Of a stretch of 64,000 bases of DNA, positions 49,323 to 58,301 are shown in pieces (positions within the stretch are counted from its first letter, which is position 1; each line of letters begins with the position of its first letter). Both the position numbers and the translations under genes were made by a program. The notes under the pieces are model-generated. The model did no database searches and had not been told where the DNA came from. It was given only the letters and a program-made list of their open reading frames with translations. The DNA comes from Oscillospiraceae bacterium (GTDB lineage: Bacteria > Bacillota > Clostridia > Oscillospirales > CAG-272): contig QAKK01000020.1 in assembly GCA_003343845.1 (NCBI GenBank), forward strand, positions 27,342 through 91,341, written 5' to 3'.

Positions 49323-51023
49323 ATGCAAGAAAACGAAGTGCAGACCCCGGACGCCGCGCAGTCGCCGCAATACCTGGACGGCACGCTGCTCTCCAAAATG
49401 GCGCACGGCGGCGCTGCCGTGCTGAAAAACAAGGCAGAAGAGGTCAACCGGCTCAATGTATTCCCCGTTCCGGACGGCGATACCGGCGTCAACATGTATC
49501 GGACGATTGAAAGCGGCGTTGCCGCGCTTGACCGCATGGATTCGGACAACCTGTCCGAGGTGATGCAGGCACTGTCCCATGGGATGCTGCTCGGCGCGAG
49601 GGGCAATTCTGGCGTCATTCTGTCCCAGTTTTTCAGCGGCATGGCAAAAGGCTTTGAAAACAGAGAAAAGGCGGACTGCCGCACGATCGGCACAGCGCTC
49701 GAAACCGCAGTCAAGCAGGCATACCGCGCCGTGCTGACGCCGACCGAAGGAACCATCCTCACGGTTGCACGGGAGGCAGTGGAATACGCGGTCTCCCGCA
49801 TCACGGATAAGAGCACGATCACTTCCCTTTTTGCCGACCTGACCGAAGAAATGTACGCATCGCTCCAGCGCACGCCGGAATTTCTCGCCGTGCTGAAAGA
49901 GGCGGGCGTTATCGACAGCGGCGGCGCGGGTCTGCTCTACATCATGCAGGGCTTCAACCGCGTGCTGCGCGGCGAACAAATCAAGCTTTCCGCCGACGAT
50001 ACTGTCGGCATGTCGCAGGTACCTGCCCGTGCAGCCGTATTTGACAGCGAAAGCGAAATGACCTACGGCTACTGCACCGAGCTGCTTTTGCAGCTGCAAA
50101 GCCGAAAGACCGATCTTGCAACATTTGATCTGAAGACCGTCACCGATTTTCTTGCCTCCGTCGGCGATTCGGTGGTCGCCGTGGTGGACGGTACGATCCT
50201 CAAGGTACATGTACACACGATGACGCCGGAGCGTGTTCTGGAATTCTGCCACGCATTCGGCGAGTTCATCACACTGAAGATCGAAAACATGTCCCTCCAG
50301 CATAACGAGACGCTGGTCGGCAAAGCGGACAAAAATCCCGCGAAGGCACAGCCGCGCAAACGCTACGGCAGCATCGCCGTATGCAGCGGCGCCGGCATCG
50401 AAGCCACCTTCCGCGAATTCGGCGTGGACGAAATTGTCGCGGGCGGGCAGACCAGCAATCCCTCCACAGGCGATTTTCTCCGCGCCTTTGATAAAGTGGC
50501 GGCAGAGCACATCTTCGTCTTCCCCAACAACGGCAACATCTATCTTGCCGCCAAGCAGGCAGCCTCCATCTACCGTGCGGCAGATGTGCATGTGATCGAA
50601 AGCAAGGATCTCGGCTCCGGCTACGTCGGCATCACGGCGATCGACCCCGATGCCGAAAGCGCCGACGACGTGGAAAAAGAGATTGTTCGCGCCATGCGGC
50701 GCGTCACCACCGGCTGCGTCTCCACAGCCATCCGCGATGCCAATCTGAACGGCGTGCAGATCACAAGCGGCGACTATATTGCCTTTGTCGGCAAGGAGAC
50801 CGTCGCCGCCGACCGCGATGTCGTCACCGTCGCAAAAGCACTTGCCGACCGGTTGCTTGCCGACAAGCGAAAATCCATGCTGACCGTTTTTTGCGGTGTA
50901 GATGCGGCAGCCGCCGATCAGAGCGCCCTGCAGGAATGGCTGCATAAGACATACCCGCGCGTTGAAGTCTACTTCTCAGACGGCGGGCAGGAGATCTATC
51001 CTTACATTTTCATTGCCGAATAA
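49323..51023 (+). CDS. fakA: DAK2-domain fatty acid kinase FakA
   Basis: A 566-residue ATP-dependent kinase that phosphorylates fatty acid held by a DegV/FakB protein. The N-terminal DAK2 domain contains RLNVFPVPDGDTGVNMYRT (DGDTG at ~51-55), LGARGNSGVILSQFFSGMA and GGAGLLYIMQGF. The middle domain and the C-terminal FakA-specific domain (VAGGQTSNPSTGDFL, VFPNNGNIYLAAKQAA) follow. AAGGAG lies ten bases before ATG 49323. It ends the operon before a strong terminator. Confidence 0.95.
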   Translation: MQENEVQTPDAAQSPQYLDGTLLSKMAHGGAAVLKNKAEEVNRLNVFPVPDGDTGVNMYRTIESGVAALDRMDSDNLSEVMQALSHGMLLGARGNSGVILSQFFSGMAKGFENREKADCRTIGTALETAVKQAYRAVLTPTEGTILTVAREAVEYAVSRITDKSTITSLFADLTEEMYASLQRTPEFLAVLKEAGVIDSGGAGLLYIMQGFNRVLRGEQIKLSADDTVGMSQVPARAAVFDSESEMTYGYCTELLLQLQSRKTDLATFDLKTVTDFLASVGDSVVAVVDGTILKVHVHTMTPERVLEFCHAFGEFITLKIENMSLQHNETLVGKADKNPAKAQPRKRYGSIAVCSGAGIEATFREFGVDEIVAGGQTSNPSTGDFLRAFDKVAAEHIFVFPNNGNIYLAAKQAASIYRAADVHVIESKDLGSGYVGITAIDPDAESADDVEKEIVRAMRRVTTGCVSTAIRDANLNGVQITSGDYIAFVGKETVAADRDVVTVAKALADRLLADKRKSMLTVFCGVDAAAADQSALQEWLHKTYPRVEVYFSDGGQEIYPYIFIAE

Positions 51024-51027
51024 GCGC

Positions 51028-51056
51028 AAAAGCCGCCCCGACGGGGCGGTTTTTTT
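51028..51056 (+). terminator. degV-fakA terminator
   Basis: CCGCCCCG/CGGGGCGG stem with a one-base centre and seven T, directly after the fakA stop. Confidence 0.92.
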
Positions 51057-51066
51057 ATAAAAGCCC

Positions 51067-51095
51067 TTTACTTTCCGTTGCGGCTGTGCTATACT
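51067..51095 (+). promoter_or_regulatory. Promoter of the cytidylate-kinase-like/MATE operon
   Basis: TTTACT (51067-51072), 17-base spacer, TATACT (51090-51095) with TGTGC before it. It implies a leader of roughly 92 bases that is strongly folded. Confidence 0.6.
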
Positions 51096-51098
51096 TGT

Positions 51099-51159
51099 TT
51101 CGCCCATCGGAGGGTAGGCGCTTTTGCGCTGCCGGATAAGATGTCGGGGCGAATTCCCG
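51099..51159 (+). promoter_or_regulatory. Folded leader, candidate riboswitch or attenuator
   Basis: Outer stem TTCGCCC (51099-51105) with GGGCGAA (51147-51153). Inside are ATCGG/CCGGAT and GGTAG/CTGCC stems capped by a GCGC-TTTT-GCGC hairpin. An alternative hairpin CGGG (51145-51148) with CCCG (51156-51159) uses the same G run as the outer stem, so the two are mutually exclusive. A T-rich stretch follows at 51160-51177. It matches no riboswitch class I can recall. Confidence 0.4.
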
Positions 51160-51194
51160 GTTTCTTGTCCTTTTTTTGTGTTTTGGAGGATTTT

Positions 51195-51818
51195 ATGAAG
51201 ATTATTACGATCAGCCGTGAATTCGGCAGCGGCGGGCGTGAGCTTGGCAAGCGCCTCGCCGATGCCCTCGGCATTGCATACTTCGATCGCGAAATCATTG
51301 AAGAGATCGCGAAAAAGACCTCACTGGATGCAGAATATATCGAGCGGACGCTGGATGCCGGTATCTCAGCAGGCGCATTTCCCATCACCTATTCGCGTAC
51401 ATTCAGCCTGCCGCACAGCGTGAATACAACAGCGTCTCTGCTGGCACAGCAGCATAAGATCGTGCACTCTCTGGCAGCGCGCGGCGACTGCGTGATCGTC
51501 GGCAGAAGTGCGGATGCCCTGCTTGAGGAATACCATCCGATTCGCCTGTTTGTCTACGCGGATATGCCCTCCAAGGTTGCCCGCTGCCGCGGAAGAGCGA
51601 ATGAAAGCGAGAACGCCCTGACCGATCGCGACTATGAGAAAAAATGTCGGCAGATCGACCGCGCCCGCGCCGCTAACCATGACTTTATATCCGCTCTCAA
51701 ATGGGGCGACATGCATGGCTACGACCTTTGCATCAACACGTCAGGGGTCACGATCAAGGACATCGTTCCGCAGATTGCCGCCTATATCCGCGCATGGTTT
51801 GAGGAGTGTAGCAAATGA
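51195..51818 (+). CDS. Cytidylate kinase-like family protein
   Basis: A 207-residue P-loop kinase of the cytidylate-kinase-like group (PF13189), distinct from the housekeeping Cmk. It shows ITISREFGSGGRELGKRLADALG, YFDREIIEEIAKKT, GDCVIVGRSADALLEEY and the C-terminal YDLCINTSGVTIKDIV. The physiological substrate is not established. GGAGG precedes ATG 51195. Its stop overlaps the first MATE gene in ATGA, an unexpected pairing with transport. Confidence 0.9.
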   Translation: MKIITISREFGSGGRELGKRLADALGIAYFDREIIEEIAKKTSLDAEYIERTLDAGISAGAFPITYSRTFSLPHSVNTTASLLAQQHKIVHSLAARGDCVIVGRSADALLEEYHPIRLFVYADMPSKVARCRGRANESENALTDRDYEKKCRQIDRARAANHDFISALKWGDMHGYDLCINTSGVTIKDIVPQIAAYIRAWFEECSK

Positions 51819-53143
51819 GAATTCAGCTTTCCGATCATTTTACCTATAAAAAACTGCTTCGCTTTGTTCTGCCGTCGGTTATCATGATGGTCTTCACCTC
51901 GATCTACGGCGTTGTGGACGGTCTCTGCGTCTCCAACTTTGTCGGCAAAACGCCTTTTGCAGCCATCAATCTCATCATGCCGTTTGTCATGATCTTCGGC
52001 GGCATCGGATTTATGTTCGGCACGGGCGGCAGCGCACTGGTCGCCAAAACGCTCGGCGAAAAGCAACCTGAAAAAGCAAACCGCTATTTCACCATGATGG
52101 TCTGGGTCACGCTGATCGTCGGCGTAATCGTCTCGGTCATCGGCATCATTTTCATGCGTCCGATCTCTGTTCTGCTCGGCGCAGACGAGGCGATGCTTGA
52201 GGACTGCGTCATTTACGGCAGAATCATCATCGGGTTCAACACGGCGTTCATGCTGCAGAACCTCTTTCAAAGTTTTCTCATCGCAGCCGAAAAGCCGCGC
52301 CTCGGACTTGTTGCAACACTTGCGGCAGGCTTCGCCAATATGATTCTCGATGTGCTGTTTGTCGGCGCCTTCAAGTGGGGCGTTGCAGGCGCGGCGATCG
52401 CCACCGGTATCAGCCAGTGTGTGGGCGGCATTATCCCGTTTGTCTACTTTCTGCGTCCGAATGACAGCCTGCTGCACCTGACAGGGACGCGCCTTGAATG
52501 GCGGCCGATCCTCGCGGCATCCGCCAACGGCTCGTCCGAGCTTGTCTCCAACATCACGGCATCGGTCGTCGGCATGCTCTATAATTTTCAATTGCTGGAA
52601 TATGCCGGACAGGACGGCGTCGCCGCTTACGGCGTCATGATGTATGTCGAGTTCATCTTTGTGGCAATCTTCGTCGGCTACTCCATCGGCTCCGCGCCGA
52701 TCATCAGCTATCACTATGGCGCGGAAAACCACGCGGAGCTGAAAAACATGCTGCACAAGAGCTTATTGCTGATGCTCGGCGGCGGCGTGTTGATGCTGGT
52801 TGCCGCACAGGTGCTGGCGGGACCGCTTGCACATTTATTTGTCGGCTATGACAAAACGCTGTTTGACATGACGGTGCACGGCTTCCGCATTTTCTCCCTG
52901 TTTGTGCTGTTTATCGGCTTCAACATCTTTGCATCCTCATTCTTCACAGCGCTGAACAACGGCGGTGTTTCCGCTGCAATCTCCTTTCTGCGCACCTTCG
53001 TCTTCAAATTTTCCGCTGTACTGTTCATGCCGCTGCTGTTCAAGCTGGACGGCATCTGGTGGGCGACGGTGGTCGCCGAGGTGCTGGCATTCATTATTTC
53101 CGCCATCTTTATCATCTGCAAGCGTAAGAAATACCAATACTGA
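51815..53143 (+). CDS. MATE family efflux transporter (MepA-like)
   Basis: A 442-residue antiporter-type pump with twelve helices in two six-helix bundles. It opens FTYKKLLRFVLPSVIMMVFTSIYGVVDGLCVSNFVG, with the paired halves evident in YSIGSAPIISYHYGAEN. Features fit the MepA branch of MATE transporters, which export cationic drugs and dyes using Na+ or H+. Translation is coupled to the kinase-like gene. The substrate is unknown. Confidence 0.93.
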   Translation: MRIQLSDHFTYKKLLRFVLPSVIMMVFTSIYGVVDGLCVSNFVGKTPFAAINLIMPFVMIFGGIGFMFGTGGSALVAKTLGEKQPEKANRYFTMMVWVTLIVGVIVSVIGIIFMRPISVLLGADEAMLEDCVIYGRIIIGFNTAFMLQNLFQSFLIAAEKPRLGLVATLAAGFANMILDVLFVGAFKWGVAGAAIATGISQCVGGIIPFVYFLRPNDSLLHLTGTRLEWRPILAASANGSSELVSNITASVVGMLYNFQLLEYAGQDGVAAYGVMMYVEFIFVAIFVGYSIGSAPIISYHYGAENHAELKNMLHKSLLLMLGGGVLMLVAAQVLAGPLAHLFVGYDKTLFDMTVHGFRIFSLFVLFIGFNIFASSFFTALNNGGVSAAISFLRTFVFKFSAVLFMPLLFKLDGIWWATVVAEVLAFIISAIFIICKRKKYQY

Positions 53144-53182
53144 TTTTCCGCATATGGCACAAGGATGTGCCGGGGTTCAATT

Positions 53183-54541
53183 ATGAAAGATTCAAGCACG
53201 GTCAGAATGACCGACGGTTCTCTTTGGAAGAATATTTTCATTTTCAGTATTCCGCTGATGTGCTCGAACCTGCTGCAGGTGCTGTTCAACATGTCGGATA
53301 TTGCCGTGGTCGGTCAGTTTGCCGGCAAGGAAGCGCTCGGCGCGGTCGGCTCCTGCACAACGGCTGTCTCGCTCTTCACCGGGCTGCTGATCGGTATGGG
53401 CGGCGGCATCAACGCAATCGCCGCGCGCTATGAAGGCGCCGGAGACCGGGTGCGCATCGGCAAAACCGTGCATTCTTCCCTGCTTATTTCCCTGATCTAC
53501 GGCTTTTCCATCATGGTGCTCGGACTTCTGCTGATCGACAAGCTGCTGATCGTGCTGAATACGAAGGACGAACTGCTGACAGATGCCATCCTGTATATGC
53601 GCGTCTATCTGCTCGGCACGCCCGCACTTGCAATCTACAACTTCGGCAACGGCATTCTCAGCGCCGCCGGGGACTCCAAGCGCCCGCTCTACTATCTGTT
53701 TGCGGCAGGCATGGTCAACATCGTGCTCAATCTGTTCTTCGTCGTTGTCTGCAATCTCAGCGTCATGGGCGTGGCACTCGCCAGCGCGATCTCACAGTAT
53801 CTCTCCGCATTCCTGATCCTGCGCCGCCTGTTCACCTGCAGTACGGAATATGCGCTCTCGATGCACGAGATGCGCATTGACGGCGTGATCACCAAGACCG
53901 TGCTGATGCTCGGTCTGCCGACTGCATTGCAGAATGCGATCTTCGCCGTGGCAAACCTCTTTATCCAGGCAGCAGTCAACTCCTTTGACACGCTGATGGT
54001 GGAAGGCAACTCCGCAGCAGCCAACGCGGACGCGCTGATCTATGATATGATGGCGGCATTCTATGTTGCCTGTACCACCTTCATGGGGCAGAACCTCGGC
54101 GCGGGCAAGAAGGAACGCGTGATGAAAAGCTACAAGATCAGCGTTGCTTATTCGTTTCTGATCGCCTTTGTCGGCGGCGTGCTGCTGTTCTTCTGCGGTC
54201 GTCCGTTCCTCATGCTGTTCTCGCGCGATGCCGATGTCATTGACGCGGGCATGAAGCGGCTTTCCATCATGGCATTCTCCTACTGCGTCTCCGCTTTTAT
54301 GGACTGCACCATCGCTGCCTCCCGCGGTCTCGGCAAAACGGTTGTCCCCACGATCATCGTTGTCTCCGGCTCCTGCCTCTTCCGCATCGCGTGGGTCTAC
54401 ACCATCTTCGCTTATTTCCACACGATTCCCTCGCTCTATCTGCTCTATGTCTGCTCCTGGACGCTCACGGCGACCTTCGAAATTCTCTACTTCCGCCATG
54501 CGCTGAAAAAGCAGTTTGCAGCCGAACCGCAGCCTGTATAA
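53183..54541 (+). CDS. Second MATE family efflux transporter
   Basis: A 452-residue MATE protein (LWKNIFIFSIPLMCSNLLQVLFNMSDIAVVGQFAGKEALGAVGS, GMGGGINAIAARYEGAGD, FMGQNLGAGKKERVMKSY). It belongs to a different MATE branch (DinF/YdhE-like) from the preceding gene. ATG 53183 is chosen with a weak GGGG site; an ATG six codons earlier follows AAGG too closely. It ends the three-gene operon and may function independently or together with the first pump. Confidence 0.92.
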   Translation: MKDSSTVRMTDGSLWKNIFIFSIPLMCSNLLQVLFNMSDIAVVGQFAGKEALGAVGSCTTAVSLFTGLLIGMGGGINAIAARYEGAGDRVRIGKTVHSSLLISLIYGFSIMVLGLLLIDKLLIVLNTKDELLTDAILYMRVYLLGTPALAIYNFGNGILSAAGDSKRPLYYLFAAGMVNIVLNLFFVVVCNLSVMGVALASAISQYLSAFLILRRLFTCSTEYALSMHEMRIDGVITKTVLMLGLPTALQNAIFAVANLFIQAAVNSFDTLMVEGNSAAANADALIYDMMAAFYVACTTFMGQNLGAGKKERVMKSYKISVAYSFLIAFVGGVLLFFCGRPFLMLFSRDADVIDAGMKRLSIMAFSYCVSAFMDCTIAASRGLGKTVVPTIIVVSGSCLFRIAWVYTIFAYFHTIPSLYLLYVCSWTLTATFEILYFRHALKKQFAAEPQPV

Positions 54542-54589
54542 GCATAAAGAAAACCGCCTGTGCGACGCACAGGCGGTTTTCTTTATGCT
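54541..54589. terminator. Perfect 24-base inverted repeat terminator
   Basis: Two 24-base arms around a single central A, with core ACCGCCTGTGCG/CGCACAGGCGGT and A/T-rich ends. It separates convergent operons (stops at 54541 and 54583), and both stop codons lie at its edges. Confidence 0.93.
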
Positions 54590-56469
54590 TTTTGCAGCTG
54601 TTCTTTTGTATATTGCAGTGTGTAGAGCTTGTGATACTGTCCGTGCAGCGCCAGCAGCTCGTGATGCGTCCCCTCTTCGAGAATCTCGCCGTGCGACAGC
54701 AGAATGATCTTGTCGGCATTGCGAATCGTTGACAGGCGGTGCGCCACGATCAGCACCGTGCCGATGTTCATCATTTTTTCAAGCGAATCCTGGATCAGGA
54801 TCTCGGTCTCGGTATCAATATTTGCCGTCGCTTCATCGAGGATCATGATGTCCGGCTTATGCACGACCGTGCGGGCAAAGGAAAGCAGCTGCCGCTGTCC
54901 CGCAGAAAAGTTGTTGCCGCGCTCCCGCACGACCTCATCAAGTCCGCGCTCCAGCCGCGAAATGAACGAATCCGCATTGACATAGCGGCAGGCATTCATC
55001 ACCGCCTCGTCGTCGATGCTTTCGTCGCCGAGCGTGATATTGCTGCGGATCGTGCCCGAGAACAGGAAAACATCCTGCAGCATCTGCCCGAAATGGCGGC
55101 GAAGTGACGCGATGGTGATCTTGCGGATGTCGATGCCGTCGATCAGGATCTGCCCCTTCTGAATATCGTAGTTCCGGCAGATCAGGGAGAGGATTGTAGA
55201 CTTGCCGGATCCGGTCGCGCCGACAAATGCCACGGTCTCCCGCGGCGAAACATGGAATGAGACACCGCGCAGCACCCATTCGCCCGGATTGTAGGCAAAC
55301 CACACATCGCGGAATTCGATCTCCCCGCGAATGGTGTCAAGCGGTTTGGCGTTCGGCTCGTCCACCACATCCGGCTCGATGTCAAAGACCGTGAAGATCT
55401 TCTCAGCCGAGGCGAATGCCGCCTGCAGACGGTTGAACTGCTCGGCAAGGTTCTGAATCGGCGTGAAAAACTTCGACAGGTACATATAGAAGGTGACGAC
55501 CGTGCCCGCGCCGAGCGTCTGCCCGAGGAAGCTGACTCCGTCGATATATCCCTTGCCGCCGAGATAGAACAGGCAGAGCACCGAGGAAATATACAGCATA
55601 TAGACCACCGGGCGGAACACGCTGAATACGAAGGTCTGCTCGTGCTTGGCACGCCCGAGCTGCTTGTTCTTCTCCGCAAACTCGCGCATCTTGCGATCCT
55701 CACAGCAGAAGATCTGCGTGATCTTCATGCCGGAAAGGTTTTCGGAGAGATAGGTATTGATGTCGGTGGTGCCGTCCTTGACCTTACGGTGCGCACGACG
55801 CGAGAACTTGCGGAAGATCACGGTGAACAGCACAACAAACGGCACAAAACAAAGCACCATCAGCGTCAGCTCGAGGTTGAGACAGAGCATGGCGCAAAGC
55901 ACGCCGATGACCACAAAGGCATTCTTGGCAAGCCCCGGCAGCAGGTTGATAAACAGCACCGACACGGCGTTGGTGTCGTTCACTTCGCGCGTGACCAGTT
56001 TGCCGACCGGCATTTTGCTGAGCTGATCGTGTGACAGGCTCTCAATATGGTGAAACAAATCTTCGCGGATCTCGGTCAGGATCCGCTGCCCCGTCTTCTG
56101 CAGCAGAATCGACTGCACATAAGTGCAGACCAGCGAAACCACTAGAATGGATGCGTACAATGCGACCATTGCAAACAGACGGTTCAGCGCAAAATCCGCC
56201 CTGACCAGCTCCTCGATCTTGCCGACCAGCACAGGCGCAAAGACATCATAGCCGATGGAAAACAGCAAAAAGAGCCCAACCAAAACGAAGTTCTTCCAAT
56301 ACGGGCGTGCGTAGGAAAGCAGCCTGCGGATCAGTTCGCTGTCCTTCATATGGCGATCAAACCCGATCGCCTCTTTCTTGTTCTTCATCAGCGCAAACGC
56401 CGTGATAAAGCAGACCGTAAACGCGCCGATGATCGCGCCGACGACGAGCAAAGGATAATAGTCATGCAT
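54583..56469 (-). CDS. ABC exporter half-transporter, canonical-site subunit with extra N-terminal helix
   Basis: A 628-residue membrane-ATPase fusion. An extra N-terminal helix (~7-28, LLVVGAIIGAFTVCFITAFAL) precedes the six-helix ABC_membrane domain (~55-345). The nucleotide domain has Walker A GATGSGKST, a divergent signature NNFSAGQRQLLSF, Walker B IMILDEATANID with catalytic Glu, and AHRLSTI. The start overlaps the end of the partner gene by eight bases. It forms a heterodimer with the upstream subunit, as in BmrCD/TM287-288-type multidrug exporters. The substrate is unknown. Confidence 0.94.
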   Translation of the reverse strand: MHDYYPLLVVGAIIGAFTVCFITAFALMKNKKEAIGFDRHMKDSELIRRLLSYARPYWKNFVLVGLFLLFSIGYDVFAPVLVGKIEELVRADFALNRLFAMVALYASILVVSLVCTYVQSILLQKTGQRILTEIREDLFHHIESLSHDQLSKMPVGKLVTREVNDTNAVSVLFINLLPGLAKNAFVVIGVLCAMLCLNLELTLMVLCFVPFVVLFTVIFRKFSRRAHRKVKDGTTDINTYLSENLSGMKITQIFCCEDRKMREFAEKNKQLGRAKHEQTFVFSVFRPVVYMLYISSVLCLFYLGGKGYIDGVSFLGQTLGAGTVVTFYMYLSKFFTPIQNLAEQFNRLQAAFASAEKIFTVFDIEPDVVDEPNAKPLDTIRGEIEFRDVWFAYNPGEWVLRGVSFHVSPRETVAFVGATGSGKSTILSLICRNYDIQKGQILIDGIDIRKITIASLRRHFGQMLQDVFLFSGTIRSNITLGDESIDDEAVMNACRYVNADSFISRLERGLDEVVRERGNNFSAGQRQLLSFARTVVHKPDIMILDEATANIDTETEILIQDSLEKMMNIGTVLIVAHRLSTIRNADKIILLSHGEILEEGTHHELLALHGQYHKLYTLQYTKEQLQKA

Positions 56470-58246
56470 GTGCGTGTTCCTCCCCCTCGTCCTCGAGTTT
56501 TTGCAGATCGACGTTCCGCCGGTAGCCGGCAGACGCCGCGTACAGTTCGGCATGCGTGCCGATGGCGGAAACCGCGCCGTCCTCCATATAGATGATCTTG
56601 TCCGCATCCGCCACGGTGGAAATGCGGTGCGCGATCATCAGCGTCGTGCGCCCCGCACGGCGGGCGGCAAGGTTTGCAAGAATCGTTTTCTCGGTCTTGG
56701 TATCCACGGCAGAGACCGCATCGTCCAGAATCAGGATCGGTGCATCCTTCATGAGTGCGCGGGCAATGGAAATGCGCTGCTTCTGCCCGCCGGAGACCGT
56801 CGTGCCGCGCTCACCGAGTACCGTTGCATAGCCGTTCGGGAACTCGCGGATGTTATCGTCCACATCCGCCATCACCGCCGCATCGGCAACCGCCTCATCG
56901 TCCGGCGCGTCGCTGGAAAAGCCGATGTTGTTGCCGATCGTGTCACTGAACAGAAAGTTGTCCTGCGGCACATAGCCGATCGCGTTCCGCACGGCATGCA
57001 ATGTCAGGCTGTTGATGTCGTGCCCGTCCAGAAACAAGGTGCCGTCCGGCACATTGTAGGTGCGCAGCAGGAGGTCGACCAGCGTCGTTTTGCCACAGCC
57101 GGTATCGCCGACGATGCCGACGCGCTCACCCGCAGCGATTTTGAACGAAACGTCATGCAGCACGTCAAATTCACCGTCCGGATAGCGGAAGGTCAGATGC
57201 CGGAACTCAATCTCGCCGCGCGTGATCGGGATCTCCGCAGCGTCCGGGCGATCGGCAACCTTCGGTTCTGCGTCAAGCAGCTCACCGATGCGTTCGAGCG
57301 ACGCTTTGCCCCGCGAAACCATTTCGATCATCTGCGAGATCGCCATGATCGGCCAGACTGTCGCTGTGAAATAACCGATAAACTCCACCAGCTGCCCCGC
57401 GTCAAACGTGCCCTTATAGACCAGATAACCGCCGTAACCGAGAATGACGCAGACGACCGATTCCACAAGGAAGGTAACCGTCACGTTCAGCGCCGTGGAC
57501 AGCTTGGTATACGCCACATTCGCGCGTTCGCTCGCGCGGTTGATCTTGCGGAATGCCAGCAGCTCACGTGCCTCGTTGACAAACGCCTTGATGACGGCGA
57601 TGCCGGAAAAGCTCTCCTGCGAGAAATCGGAGAGCGCAGAGAATGCCTCCTGCCGCGTCTCCCACTTTTTCATCATATATTTTTCAAGGATCGCGCCGCT
57701 GATGAGCAAAAGCGACATCGGAATGAGGGCAAGCAGCGTCAGAAACCCGTTCATGCAGTACATTTTCCACAGTGCGAGTCCGCCGAGAAACACCGCGTCA
57801 AACAGCATCAGAACCCCGTCTCCGAAGCAGTCCTGCACGGTTTCAAGGTCGTTGGTGAACAGCGACATCAGCGTGCCGACCTTGTTCTCCTGATAGTATT
57901 CCTGCGACAATCCGCGGCAGCGGTCAAACATGCGGTCACGCAGATCGGTCTCCAGGCGGATCGCCGTGCCAAAGAAGCAGTAACGCCACAAAAAGCGCCC
58001 GAAAACCATGGTGCAGACGATCACAAGTGTCGGCAGACAGATGTCGTCCAGCAGAAAATCGAGGTCGAAGGGCTGTGTGACGCCGTCTTTCACAACCATA
58101 CCCGTATTCATGCCGTTGATCAACAGCCGATACAGTTCCGGCACCTTGAGCTGCACAACATCCACAAAGATCAATGCGACAATGCCGAGCAACAGCACCG
58201 GCGCATAGCGGATATAATAACGATTGATGTGTTTTCCGAACAGCAA
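56462..58246 (-). CDS. ABC exporter half-transporter, degenerate-site subunit
   Basis: A 594-residue half-transporter: six-helix membrane domain (~15-310) and nucleotide domain with GDTGCGKTT, VSGGQKQRISIARAL and ILILDDAVSAVD. The catalytic Glu after Walker B is Asp, the mark of the degenerate site in heterodimeric exporters. No in-frame ATG exists near the N-terminus. TTG 58246 has GGGGGAAG five bases upstream and is preferred; TTG 58276, ten codons earlier, is an alternative. It is 25-55 bases downstream of the rqcH stop and probably co-transcribed. Confidence 0.92.
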   Translation of the reverse strand: MLFGKHINRYYIRYAPVLLLGIVALIFVDVVQLKVPELYRLLINGMNTGMVVKDGVTQPFDLDFLLDDICLPTLVIVCTMVFGRFLWRYCFFGTAIRLETDLRDRMFDRCRGLSQEYYQENKVGTLMSLFTNDLETVQDCFGDGVLMLFDAVFLGGLALWKMYCMNGFLTLLALIPMSLLLISGAILEKYMMKKWETRQEAFSALSDFSQESFSGIAVIKAFVNEARELLAFRKINRASERANVAYTKLSTALNVTVTFLVESVVCVILGYGGYLVYKGTFDAGQLVEFIGYFTATVWPIMAISQMIEMVSRGKASLERIGELLDAEPKVADRPDAAEIPITRGEIEFRHLTFRYPDGEFDVLHDVSFKIAAGERVGIVGDTGCGKTTLVDLLLRTYNVPDGTLFLDGHDINSLTLHAVRNAIGYVPQDNFLFSDTIGNNIGFSSDAPDDEAVADAAVMADVDDNIREFPNGYATVLGERGTTVSGGQKQRISIARALMKDAPILILDDAVSAVDTKTEKTILANLAARRAGRTTLMIAHRISTVADADKIIYMEDGAVSAIGTHAELYAASAGYRRNVDLQKLEDEGEEHAHA

Positions 58247-58301
58247 TTTGTCTTCCCCCGTAGTCCGAAAGTGCAAACCGTGCCCGCAGGCACAGTTTCG
58301 C

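Noticed and set aside
49299..50945. 548-codon minus-strand frame opposite fakA
   Set aside because: No recognisable domain and no start signals; fakA accounts for the region.
51141..51163. Possible FMN riboswitch fragment (TCGGGGC...TTCCCGG)
   Set aside because: Only one short segment resembles the RFN element; the other conserved arms are absent.
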